DNA of 47,272 bases, from contig CAYTHL010000004.1 of NCBI GenBank assembly GCA_964437615.1, positions 1 to 47,272 of the forward strand, in the 5' to 3' direction. The translations under genes were made by a program, and so were the position numbers. The notes beneath the pieces are model-generated. The model searched no databases, was not told the DNA's origin, and saw only the letters and a list, made by a program, of their open reading frames with translations. This DNA is from RGIG4790 sp964437615 (GTDB lineage: Bacteria; Bacillota; Clostridia; Christensenellales; UBA1242). Below, in pieces: positions 7,445 through 15,399 of this stretch. Position 1 is the first letter of the stretch; every line of letters begins with the position of its first letter.

Positions 7445-9280
7445 ATGAAAATTTCTTCTAAAGAACTAAGAAAAGCATGGTTAGATTTCTATAAAAGCAA
7501 GGGCCATGTAGATATAGGGGCGGTGTCGCTAATTGGCGACGGCAATACAGGCGTCATGTTTAATGTTGCAGGCATGCAACCCCTAATGCCATATTTGCTT
7601 GGCAAGGCGCACCCCAAAGGCACAAGACTTTGCAATGTTCAAGGCTGCGTGCGTACAGTGGATATAGAGGAAGTAGGCGATGCTGTTCACTTTACTTTTT
7701 TTGAAATGATGGGCAATTGGAGCCTTGGCGATTACTTTAAAAAAGAAAAGACAGCGTGGAGCTTTGAGTTTTTAACCAAGGTTGTGGGGTTTGATAAAAA
7801 CAAAATCTGCGCAACGGTGTTTGCGGGCAACAATAGCGTTCCTAAAGATGACGAGGCGGCAAATTATTTGGTGGCAGCCGGCGTAAAAAGAGAAAATATT
7901 TACTATTTGCCAGAAAACTGGTGGGAGCTAGAAGGTACAGTTGGCACTCCTTGCGGCCCAGATAGCGAGTGGTTTTATCCACGCAACGACACCCCTTGCA
8001 GCGACCACTGCGATGTTACTTGCGATTGTGGCAGGTGGGTAGAAGTTGGAAACGATGTGTACATGCAATACCAAAAGTTGGAAAATGGATATACGCCGCT
8101 TAAAAACAAAAACGTAGATACAGGCTTTGGCTTTGAGCGTCTGCTAATGTATATAAATGGGCTAACCGATGGCTACAAAACCGACCTTTTTGCCGGCGTA
8201 ATTGGCTATATGGAAAGCGTGCTAAATTTGCCGTATGGTAAAGATGACGACATCACAAAAAGCATGCGCATTATTGCCGACCACTTGCGCACCAGTGTTA
8301 TGTTAATTGGCGACCCCAACGGAATTTTGCCAAGCAATGTTGGTGCTGGATATATTTTGCGCAGACTACTTCGCCGTGCCATTCGACATAGCCGCAAACT
8401 TGGCTTAGAAACATCAGATCTGCTAGAAATTTGCAAAATTTATATAGAAGATGTTTACTCCGAGGCATATCCACTTTTGGTTGAAAAGGAAGATTACATT
8501 CTGCAAAGTATTCAGCAAGAAGCAGACAAATTTGCAAAGACAATAGCTGCCGGCACAAAAGAGTTTGAAAAAGTTGTGTCAGGCATAGCGCGCAAAAACC
8601 AATTTATGACAAAAAACAACCCAAATTACCAGCCAGAAAATGTAATTAGTGGCAAGCAGGCGTTTAGATTGTACGAAACTTATGGCTTTCCGGTAGAAAT
8701 TACCAAAGAAATGGCTGCCGAAAAGGGTTTAGAAGTGGATATGGACGGCTACAACGCCGCTTACGCTGAGCATCAAGAGCTTGCCCGCACTGCCCTTAAA
8801 GGCGAAAATAAGGGTGGACTTTCTAGTCAAGGCGAGGCAGAAACCGCCTATCACACGGCAACACACATTATGCTAGCTGGTTTGCGCAAGATGTTTGGCA
8901 CGTCTACCGTGCAAAAGGGCAGCAATATTACCAGCGAACGCATGCGTTTTGACTTTAATCTAGACCACAAAATGACGGATGCCGAAATAAAACAACTAGA
9001 AGATTTTGTAAATGATGCAATCAGCCGCAACCTAAAAGTTGAACGCCTAGAAATGCCATATTCCAAAGCTTTATCGCAAGGTGCATACGGCATTTATAAC
9101 GGCTTGCCAGACGAAGTTGTAAGCGTCTACAAAATTGGCGACATAGATTTTCAGATTTGTGGTGGCCCGCATGTTCAAAGCACGGGCATCTTAGGCAAGT
9201 TTAAAATAACCAAAGAAGAGAGCTGTGGGAGTGGAACTCGCCGCATCAAAGCAGTAATTTCCACAGATTTTGGCGAATAA
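7445..9280 (+). CDS. alaS: Alanyl-tRNA synthetase lacking the C-Ala domain
   Basis: Charges tRNA-Ala with alanine. The class II catalytic core has FFEMMGNWSLGDYFK, then the tRNA-recognition part with LPSNVGAGYILRRLLRRAIRH. The editing domain keeps its zinc ligands: HTATH near residues 470-474 and CGGPH near 572-576, which hydrolyse mischarged Ser/Gly-tRNA in the family. The protein stops at 611 residues; bacterial AlaRS is usually about 870, so the coiled coil and C-Ala domain are absent. The end is clean (FGE-stop) and lies inside A element 3, raising the possibility that the repeat cut the gene, but short AlaRS forms exist elsewhere. AAAAGGAC precedes ATG; no T-box leader is visible. Confidence 0.93.
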   Translation: MKISSKELRKAWLDFYKSKGHVDIGAVSLIGDGNTGVMFNVAGMQPLMPYLLGKAHPKGTRLCNVQGCVRTVDIEEVGDAVHFTFFEMMGNWSLGDYFKKEKTAWSFEFLTKVVGFDKNKICATVFAGNNSVPKDDEAANYLVAAGVKRENIYYLPENWWELEGTVGTPCGPDSEWFYPRNDTPCSDHCDVTCDCGRWVEVGNDVYMQYQKLENGYTPLKNKNVDTGFGFERLLMYINGLTDGYKTDLFAGVIGYMESVLNLPYGKDDDITKSMRIIADHLRTSVMLIGDPNGILPSNVGAGYILRRLLRRAIRHSRKLGLETSDLLEICKIYIEDVYSEAYPLLVEKEDYILQSIQQEADKFAKTIAAGTKEFEKVVSGIARKNQFMTKNNPNYQPENVISGKQAFRLYETYGFPVEITKEMAAEKGLEVDMDGYNAAYAEHQELARTALKGENKGGLSSQGEAETAYHTATHIMLAGLRKMFGTSTVQKGSNITSERMRFDFNLDHKMTDAEIKQLEDFVNDAISRNLKVERLEMPYSKALSQGAYGIYNGLPDEVVSVYKIGDIDFQICGGPHVQSTGILGKFKITKEESCGSGTRRIKAVISTDFGE

Positions 9281-9383
9281 CTGCGTCGCTGGGGGCTGCA
9301 CTTCAGTCATTTACGATTTAGTAAACTCCTTTGTGCAGCCCTAACCAGCTCCTTGTTCTTCATCCAAACTTTGCGGAAATTAC
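9254..9383 (+). repeat. A element 3 (overlapping the 3' end of alaS)
   Basis: The outer stem GTAATTTCCACAG (9254-9266, within alaS codons) pairs with TTGCGGAAATTAC (9371-9383) with one mismatch and a wobble. A short internal loop and TTTGG (9269-9273) / CCAAA (9364-9368) follow. The alaS stop TAA is the start of the 5' box TAACTGCGTCGC. The inner stem GGGCTGCAC / GTGCAGCCC is perfect; the small hairpin is TTTAC-GATTTA-GTAAA and the 3' box CTCCTTGTTCTTCA. Confidence 0.8.
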
Positions 9384-9390
9384 CGAAAAC

Positions 9391-9834
9391 TAAATAAATA
9401 GAAATGTAGGCTAAAGAGTAATAGATAAGATTTTGGCGAATAACTGCGTCGCTGGGGGCTGCACTTCAGTCATTTTCGTCAAAAGCGCACCTTAATTATC
9501 AGCTGGCAAGGCTTTGCCAGCTTTTGTGTTTGGTGTGCTTTTTCCTCTCCCATTTTGCTTTTATGATAAAAGCAAAATGGGTACCCGTGATGCAAACTTC
9601 TACCTAATTATTTGTTTGCTCCTTGTTCTTCATCCAAACTCTGCGGAAATTACCGAGTATTAAATAAATAGAAATGTAGGCTAAAGAGTAATAGATAAGA
9701 TTTTGGCGAATAACTGCGTCGCTGGGGGCTGCACTTCAGTCATTTTCGTCAAAAGCGCACCTTAATTATCAGCTGGCAAGGCTTTGCCAGCTTTTGTGTT
9801 TGGTGTGCTTTTTCCTCTCCCATTTTGCTTTTAT
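9391..9834 (+). repeat. Tandem copies of A element 3 with B modules inside (270-bp offset)
   Basis: Bases 9391-9564 recur at 9661-9834. Each copy begins with a spacer (GAAATGTAGGCTAAAGAG), then repeats the alaS 3' end and 5' box up to TTCAGTCATTT. There, instead of the small hairpin, a B module is inserted. The A 3' box CTCCTTGTTCTTCATCCAAA resumes at 9620 and is followed by the outer arm. So B sits in the loop of A, a nested insertion. Confidence 0.7.
9477..9586 (+). repeat. B module (complete copy)
   Basis: CGTCA, stem AAGCGCACC (9483-9491), inner hairpin GCTGGCAA/TTGCCAGC (9502-9521), closing arm GGTGTGCTT (9532-9540), conserved TTCCTCTCCC, then a palindrome of 16-bp perfect arms with a one-base loop (9549-9581), then TACCC. 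Compared with 4173-4282, every stem differs in sequence but pairs, while CGTCA and TTCCTCTCCC are kept. A third copy at 9747-9853 has a decayed palindrome. Confidence 0.65.
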
Positions 9835-9890
9835 TTTTATTATAAAAGCAAAAGTTCTAACTAAGAACGCTAAAACTTAGTTCTCGTTAT

Positions 9891-10048
9891 TCCCCCATAG
9901 TAAGGGGGGTGGGCGCGTAGCGTTCGGGGGGTTGTACAACTGGGCTATTAAGGTGTCTATTTTTAATCTTAAATATAAAACTAAATTTAAGCAAACAACC
10001 CTCAGTCTGCCACAAAGACTTGCAGCATGGCAGTCAGCCCCCTTGCTG
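9891..10048. repeat. Branched inverted-repeat element, MITE-like
   Basis: CCCCCATAGTAAGGGGG opens a multi-branched structure: the outer stem AAGGGGG near 9902 pairs with CCCCCTT near 10040, GGGTTGT near 9928 pairs with ACAACCC near 10001, and CTGCCA...TGGCAG forms a hairpin at about 10009-10035. It resembles, from memory, intergenic repeats common in gut Firmicutes that carry GGGTTGT/ACAACCC arms. The run AAAACCTATGGGGACC just downstream (about 10066-10081) is the reverse complement of part of the B module at 4175-4190. Confidence 0.5.
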
Positions 10049-10143
10049 CGTCACATTTTTTGATAAAACCTATGGGGACCTAGGTAGGCAAACAAACGCT
10101 CAGTTTTGAGTTTGTTAAAATAATAGAAAAGCACAAAATTATG

Positions 10144-10265
10144 TAATTTTATGCAAATGGAATTACCCCACTTTGCGCCACGCATTATAGGCTCTTTAAA
10201 AAGGAAACCATGATGCCCAAGCTAAAAAGCACCCCACCTAGTGCCACGCATTATAGGCTTTTTAA
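10144..10265 (-). repeat. Direct repeat of the 3' end of the XRE gene
   Basis: On the minus strand the last codons and following bases of the regulator gene (TTTAAAAAGCCTATAATGCG TGGC, then GTGGGGT) recur about 70 bp further on with a few substitutions (TTTAAAGAGCCTATAATGCG). It is another case of a gene end duplicated downstream of itself, though without the A-element boxes. Confidence 0.55.
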
Positions 10266-10532
10266 AAAGGCGAGGAGAAGTTGCTTTTGCTTGGGGGAAA
10301 GGGCGGCAATGGCCGAAGACAGTTCGTCCTTTTGTTCACTTGGCGCAAAAAATTCGGACAAGGTTACCCCTAAGGCATCGCATATTAGTTCTAAATGCCC
10401 CACAGTTACGCCTGTTTGCCCAAGTTCCACACGCCTTAGGTGAGTTTGAGATACTCCCGCCCACTCGGCAAGTTTGTTTTGTGTATATCCGCACTTTTCT
10501 CGCAGTTCTTTTATTCGTTTTCCTATATCCAT
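10251..10532 (-). CDS. XRE-family transcriptional regulator
   Basis: 93 residues with a Cro/C1-type helix-turn-helix over residues 5-62: IKELREKCGYTQNKLAEWAG, then a second helix region SQTHLRRVELGQTG. The C-terminal 30 residues are charged and lack a sensor domain. It is transcribed away from the lipoprotein gene at 10739, and the shared intergenic region has four TTAGTC sites that may be its operator. Its ribosome site is AAGGAA about 10 nt upstream. Confidence 0.88.
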   Translation of the reverse strand: MDIGKRIKELREKCGYTQNKLAEWAGVSQTHLRRVELGQTGVTVGHLELICDALGVTLSEFFAPSEQKDELSSAIAALSPKQKQLLLAFLKSL

Positions 10533-10570
10533 AATGTGTAAAGTTCCTTATTGTCAAATTTTGCCAAATT

Positions 10571-10675
10571 TTAGTCTTATAAGTGTAGTATAGATAAAAA
10601 TATTTTAAAAAATTAGTCTTAAAGTGTTGCATTATTAGTCTTTTTGTGCTATTTTAATAAAAAGTATAGGACTAA
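10571..10675. promoter_or_regulatory. Cluster of four TTAGTC sites (candidate operator)
   Basis: TTAGTC occurs at 10571, 10613 and 10635 in direct orientation, each followed by TT..(A/T)..GTG, and once inverted (GACTAA, 10670-10675). They fill the space between the XRE gene and the lipoprotein gene. The last overlaps the -35 region of the probable lipoprotein promoter (TTGTAC, then TACACT after 17 nt). Confidence 0.5.
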
Positions 10676-10738
10676 CTTTGTACTTTTATGCAAAATATAG
10701 TACACTATACATAACAAATTTTGTTTTAAGGGGGAAAT

Positions 10739-11974
10739 ATGAAAAACAAATTTAAAGCTTTTGCACTTGCACTAGTTGGGCTTTTTGCTGTTGTCAGCTC
10801 TGCCACACTGCTTGTTGCGTGCGGAAAAAATAAAAACTCGCATCAACATTTGTACACATTTTCGGCAACTGCTGTTAACGGCAAGTACTATTATGTGTGT
10901 GACGATGACGCAACTCATACTGTAGAAGCTGGTAGCCAAAAATATCCGCTACTTGTAGCTGGCGAGGAATCTACCACTGCCATAACTTTACAGCAGGCGT
11001 TAGCCTATGGCGGACATGCTAAGCTAACCCAAGACGTAACAATAAGCGATGTAGACACACTTAATACCGCCTTTACTGCCGAAACTAGCATTATAGACCT
11101 AGCCAATAATGAGCTAGTAGTTAACAAACAAACAGACGAAGAGTCATGGGTAATAGGCAAAGAAGTAACTGTAGACCAAGAAACTACCTATACCATCCAA
11201 GACATTACATTTAAAAACGGAAGTCTAACTTTTAACACAACCACAAGCACTAAAACAAGTATATGGGTTTTAAAAGGTTCCTCGGTTACTTTAGACGGCG
11301 TAAATTTTTCTAGCACAGGCACAGCGCTTTACCCTAATGGTAATGCGGCAAAAGTAAACGTACTAAATTCTACACTAAATGTAAATGGCGCATATGGAGT
11401 TGCTACCAATGCCGGAAGTGATGACAACTATGGAGTTATAATTACTGTAAGAAATTCTACAATCAATATGACTGCAGAAGACAAAGACTCTACAGCGCTA
11501 CTTATTAATGTAGCCGGCACACTAGATGTAGAAAACACTACAATCAACGCACAAAGGCAAGGTGTTATTGTAAGGGCTGGCACCGCAACCATTTTAAACA
11601 GCACAATTGTATCTCAGGCTATAAATAATAATGCTTTTATATCACGCAACGACAACCCTGATGATTGGGGTAGTGGCAACGAGGTTGCTATGGCAGCAAT
11701 AGTTGTTGGAAGCAGCGGCTCTAAATATATAAACGCATACAAAGCAGATGCTGTACTCACAATTAGTGGCTCAACAATAAATGTTACTACCGAAGTCGAA
11801 AGCCTAATTGAAAACAACGATTTAGTAGCAATTTATCTTATAAAGGACGATGATAGAAGTTACAAAACCGAAATTACAATGACTGAAACCGAGATTGCGC
11901 AAGATAGATGTATTGAAATCTACAAAAATTCAGTTACAATTAATTATGGCAATACAACCACCGCAGAAGAGTAA
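10739..11974 (+). CDS. Secreted lipoprotein with a beta-helix-like repeat region
   Basis: 411 residues. A lipoprotein signal peptide (MKNKFKAFALALVGLFAVVS) ends in the lipobox LLVAC, so the mature protein should be anchored at Cys 28. After a short His-rich linker there are repeated strands of Ser/Thr/Asn-rich sequence (for example TLDVENTTINAQRQGVIVRAG) that look like a right-handed parallel beta helix, as in pectate-lyase-like surface proteins; no catalytic residues can be assigned. AAGGGGG precedes the ATG. It is divergent from the XRE regulator, which may control it. Surface adhesion or glycan binding is a guess. Confidence 0.75.
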   Translation: MKNKFKAFALALVGLFAVVSSATLLVACGKNKNSHQHLYTFSATAVNGKYYYVCDDDATHTVEAGSQKYPLLVAGEESTTAITLQQALAYGGHAKLTQDVTISDVDTLNTAFTAETSIIDLANNELVVNKQTDEESWVIGKEVTVDQETTYTIQDITFKNGSLTFNTTTSTKTSIWVLKGSSVTLDGVNFSSTGTALYPNGNAAKVNVLNSTLNVNGAYGVATNAGSDDNYGVIITVRNSTINMTAEDKDSTALLINVAGTLDVENTTINAQRQGVIVRAGTATILNSTIVSQAINNNAFISRNDNPDDWGSGNEVAMAAIVVGSSGSKYINAYKADAVLTISGSTINVTTEVESLIENNDLVAIYLIKDDDRSYKTEITMTETEIAQDRCIEIYKNSVTINYGNTTTAEE

Positions 11975-11998
11975 TTGGTTTAATTATTAGCAAAATTA

Positions 11999-12107
11999 TA
12001 AAAAATGCTCCAAAACATGGGGCGTTTTTGCTGCCATAAAACTGCAGTTTTTTTGTTTTGACATAATTTATTGCTCCAAAACATGGGGCGTTTTTGCTGC
12101 CATAAAA
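11999..12107 (+). terminator. Duplicated terminator hairpin after the lipoprotein gene
   Basis: AAATGCTCC AAAACAT GGGGCGTTTTT forms a T-tailed hairpin at about 12002-12029. A stretch of 38 bases containing it (from TGCTCC to CCATAAAAC) is repeated at about 12071-12108. Confidence 0.65.
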
Positions 12108-12221
12108 CAATCACAAACCTGCCTAAAAAAATAATATTTTGTCAGTAGCCTTTGTTTTATTTGACAAACTTGCTGTAAAATTTTAAAATGTATACATAAT
12201 AATTATAATCTAGGAGCAGTA

Positions 12222-13505
12222 GTGAGTAAGAAGTTTAAGAACTTTATATTTATCTTTATAGGGGTAGTTGCCTTTATAGGCATTTGTGTTGGCGGCTATT
12301 TTCTTATATCTAACCTTTCTACTACCACAATTTACGATTTTAGGATTGTCAATGCCGAAACGGGCAAAGCAATGAACGACACCGAGGTTTACCTAGTTTC
12401 TGGCAAGCAAAATTATTTTGAAATTTATGTAAATATAGATGCATCTTCGGAAAACGCTGGCTATACAATTACCTCTTCTAACCCAAGTGTGGCTAGCCTT
12501 AAAAGTAACAACAACGGCGGCTACATAGTAGAGTACCACCAAACGGGAACGGCGGTTATTACAGCGCAAAGTACAAACACATCTGATGTGTACGATAGTT
12601 TTACCCTGTCGGTTAACCAAACCTTGGTAGCAGATTTTGAGATAGAAGATGCCGAAGACAACATTATCACCTTGTACGCCGACGGCAACGCACAAAGCTA
12701 CAACTACATAGCCACTGGTGTGCTTGCAGATATAGAATGCAATAAAATGCTGCTAAAAGCTGTGGAAAACTATGATACCTCTGTAATTAAAGATATATAT
12801 GTTAATTCGGACGACAATAAAATAGTAATTTCTACAAATTTGGTTGATACAAATAGTCAGCAAACTTTTTATATTCAAGCTTATTATTTAGACGATGACG
12901 GGCAAGAATGGGTTGTAAAAAACTACAGCTTTATTGCAAATGTAGTAGGATACCATATAAGCGAAACACAATTAGTAGTAAGTCAAGATAACAATTTTTC
13001 AGAAGATGAATATATATTTTTGTCTAGTCAAAATTCTGCCTATCAGCAAAATAATGGTGAAACTGTAGTTCCAGAAATTTATCTCACCGACAATATAAAT
13101 GTTATTTACTTTAAATTAAGGGCTGTTTACACAAACAACACTTTTGTAGATCTTCCAGTAAATTTCGTTACTATACTTAATAATAGTGGCGTACAATTAT
13201 TAAAAGATTCTGGGGTATATTTTATGGCCATTGTAGACAAAACCACATCTAATGTTAGTTTTACAACCTCAGTTTATGATCAATACGCCATTCAAAATAT
13301 AATCAACACCTTTAATTTTACCTATTTAGCGCCGTCATCTGACGCATATAATTATTTTTATTCTAATAAGTTGTATAGCAGTGAATTGTATAGTAGCAGT
13401 GACAAAGAATATACAATTTATAAGTTCATTTATTGGGACACTCGCTTTAAAAGGCTAGATGCAATTACAGACGAGGAGGGCAACATTGTGGGCTTTGAAA
13501 ATTAG
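12222..13505 (+). CDS. Membrane-anchored extracellular protein with a bacterial Ig-like domain
   Basis: 427 residues, GTG start after AGGAGC. One N-terminal transmembrane helix (residues about 8-29, FIFIFIGVVAFIGICVGGYF) is followed by an extracellular part. Residues about 35-135 resemble a Big2-type Ig fold (ITSSNPSVASLKSNNNGG, then GTAVITAQST). The remainder is Asp/Asn/Tyr-rich beta sequence of no recognised family. It is 20 bp before the Smr-like gene and probably co-transcribed with it and the signal-peptidase-like gene. Confidence 0.75.
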   Translation: MSKKFKNFIFIFIGVVAFIGICVGGYFLISNLSTTTIYDFRIVNAETGKAMNDTEVYLVSGKQNYFEIYVNIDASSENAGYTITSSNPSVASLKSNNNGGYIVEYHQTGTAVITAQSTNTSDVYDSFTLSVNQTLVADFEIEDAEDNIITLYADGNAQSYNYIATGVLADIECNKMLLKAVENYDTSVIKDIYVNSDDNKIVISTNLVDTNSQQTFYIQAYYLDDDGQEWVVKNYSFIANVVGYHISETQLVVSQDNNFSEDEYIFLSSQNSAYQQNNGETVVPEIYLTDNINVIYFKLRAVYTNNTFVDLPVNFVTILNNSGVQLLKDSGVYFMAIVDKTTSNVSFTTSVYDQYAIQNIINTFNFTYLAPSSDAYNYFYSNKLYSSELYSSSDKEYTIYKFIYWDTRFKRLDAITDEEGNIVGFEN

Positions 13506-13525
13506 CCTAATGTGCCAACACAAAC

Positions 13526-13789
13526 ATGAACGACGAATTATTTTTAAAATTAGAGTACGGAAAGTTTTACAAAGTAGATTTACACGGAAAGTCGCTTGCC
13601 GAGGCTCAAAGCGAGCTAATTTATTTGCTGGGTAGTTTAGATATTTCGTACAAAAGCATTCTTGTGGTGCATGGGTTTCATTTAGGCACCGCCATACGCG
13701 ACTTTGTTAGAAACAAATTTAGCAGCAATGATATTGTAGAAAAGGTTAATGTCGACGCCGGTCAAACATTACTTAGGTTAAGAAGATGA
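13526..13789 (+). CDS. Small Smr-domain-like protein
   Basis: 87 residues that match the Smr domain core: VDLHGKSLAEAQSELIYLL (DLHG motif) and then VVHGFHLGTAIRDFVRNKF, where the family usually has HGKGxG. Smr domains bind or cut nucleic acids; they are best known at the C-terminus of MutS2. Here the domain stands alone, and the GKG motif reads GFHLG, so nuclease activity is uncertain. Its end overlaps the next gene by four bases (ATGA), which indicates translational coupling. Confidence 0.75.
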   Translation: MNDELFLKLEYGKFYKVDLHGKSLAEAQSELIYLLGSLDISYKSILVVHGFHLGTAIRDFVRNKFSSNDIVEKVNVDAGQTLLRLRR

Positions 13790-14949
13790 GTGAGAAACTT
13801 AAAGTTGCAACAAATTCGGCAAGCCTAGAGTCCGAACTTAAAAAAAACAAATGGGTTTACACTCTTTTGTATTCTTTGGCGGTTGCAATTATAGCTGCAA
13901 TGTTGGTTTTTAGTTATGTTTCTGTATTTACAAGCAATTTTTACCCTAAATCGGCAAGTGGCTACTACATGGTTGGGGTTAACAATGCATCAAACTACTA
14001 TGGCGCAGATAACGGAGATTTACTATATATAGAAAGTTATTTGTCTTCTAGCCAAATTAGCACTACAGATATTATCTTTTTTTCGGCACCAGAAAAAGAG
14101 GGCACAGCTAAGGTAGAAACTGTAAGCATTTCTGGCGGCTATGTTGGCGTTATAAACGCAGACGGCCAAAGTGAAAATATTAGCCTTAGCTACATAATTG
14201 GAAAATTGGCAAAAAAATCGGCGGGCTGGGGCTATGTAGTGTGGTTTTTTCAAAGCTATACGGGCGTAATTTGCTTAAATATCTTGCTTATTTTACTAGT
14301 TTTGGCAAGAATAATTTTGGGATATTTTATAGAGCCAAGCCCTAAGGGTAGGCGGCTGCTTTCTGCCTTAAATAAAGATAAAAAGGAGCGAAGAAGACAA
14401 AGCAAAATAGGCAAGATATTCAATCGTCGTCAGCTTCCGGGCGGACTAGATTTAGTTTTAGACGGCAATTTTATAGGCAATAAAAATAGGATAGTATATT
14501 TTGCGCAAAACAATGACCCCGCAAGTGCATATAAGTATATTTTAGGCCTTATACACAAAAAATATGTTGTAGCGCCTAGGCTTAAAGTTTCAGACAGGCG
14601 CGTAGTAACCAACTGTATAGAACTTATGTGTATGGCAAAAAATTTGGACGCCAACGACGAATACAAACTAAGCGACCTTATTTTGCATGCGCCGCTAAAG
14701 GATTTTGATAGCCACAATTTTTGTTTATCTTGCCAAGAATACATAGAAAATTGCAATAGTTATCAAGGGCTGCTTACATTAGAATATTTAATTTATCTTT
14801 TAATTAAACATAATCGGGACGCGTGCGGTAAAAGTTTTATAAAGGTTATAGATAGTTTAAAGGCAAAATTTGAGCAAAATTTTTCTAGCCCTCAACAGAA
14901 TAATGCGGCAATTTTGGCATCGGCAATAAAAAATTATTATAAATTTTAA
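13786..14949 (+). CDS. Signal-peptidase I-like membrane protein without a visible catalytic Ser/Lys
   Basis: 387 residues. A transmembrane helix (about 25-47), an external beta region of about 100 residues, and a second helix (about 148-170) precede a basic cytosolic tail of about 200 residues. The outer region ends like SipW/archaeal-type signal peptidases: a GDLLYIE segment, then YIIGKLAKKSAGWGYVVWFF before the second helix. In that family a Ser-Met dyad motif lies before the GD; here the segment reads YYMVGVNNASNYYGADNGD, with no recognisable SM. I infer a peptidase relative that has lost activity or changed use. The tail is unassigned. Coupled to the Smr-like gene. Confidence 0.6.
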   Translation: MSEKLKVATNSASLESELKKNKWVYTLLYSLAVAIIAAMLVFSYVSVFTSNFYPKSASGYYMVGVNNASNYYGADNGDLLYIESYLSSSQISTTDIIFFSAPEKEGTAKVETVSISGGYVGVINADGQSENISLSYIIGKLAKKSAGWGYVVWFFQSYTGVICLNILLILLVLARIILGYFIEPSPKGRRLLSALNKDKKERRRQSKIGKIFNRRQLPGGLDLVLDGNFIGNKNRIVYFAQNNDPASAYKYILGLIHKKYVVAPRLKVSDRRVVTNCIELMCMAKNLDANDEYKLSDLILHAPLKDFDSHNFCLSCQEYIENCNSYQGLLTLEYLIYLLIKHNRDACGKSFIKVIDSLKAKFEQNFSSPQQNNAAILASAIKNYYKF

Positions 14950-15019
14950 AAAATATCTAGTATTTTTAAAAAAAGTATGTTACAATGTATTCAATCTATA
15001 ACAAAAGGGGTGCAAAAAT

Positions 15020-15217
15020 ATGACAGATAACTTAAAGTTTTTAATAATTAGCCTTGTTACAAGCGTAATTTACTGCGCTTTGGGGCTAGCGTTCATGCTT
15101 ATCAGAAAGCTAGATACTGTTTCAGTTATACTATTTGCTCTTATAGTGCTTGTGGCTGCCGTATCTTCTATGCTTTGCTGGCTGCTTATGCGCAAACAAA
15201 ACAAACAAAATAAATAG
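15020..15217 (+). CDS. Small two-helix membrane protein
   Basis: 65 residues: two hydrophobic helices (about 7-27 and 34-58) with a short loop and a basic Lys/Gln/Asn tail. AAAAGGGG precedes the ATG and a strong terminator follows, so it is a genuine single-gene unit. No family recognised. Confidence 0.7.
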   Translation: MTDNLKFLIISLVTSVIYCALGLAFMLIRKLDTVSVILFALIVLVAAVSSMLCWLLMRKQNKQNK

Positions 15218-15237
15218 TTAACAGCAATGGCAAATTC

Positions 15238-15271
15238 TCCACCAGCATCAACTGGTGGATTTTTGTTTTTT
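15238..15271 (+). terminator. Rho-independent terminator
   Basis: Perfect 8-bp stem TCCACCAG, loop CATCAA, CTGGTGGA, followed by TTTTTGTTTTTT. Confidence 0.85.
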
Positions 15272-15399
15272 AGTTGACAAATTTTGGTTTACTAATTATT
15301 ATAAAATCGTAAAAATTTTTAAACTTTTTGGCAGTAAAATATATACAAAACTATATTTTTATGCTATACTCTATTTAATAATTTTATAGGAGAATTAAT

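Noticed and set aside
9281..10250. Insertion sequence behind the repeats after alaS
   Set aside because: No transposase frame of any length is present; the block is made only of short structured repeats.
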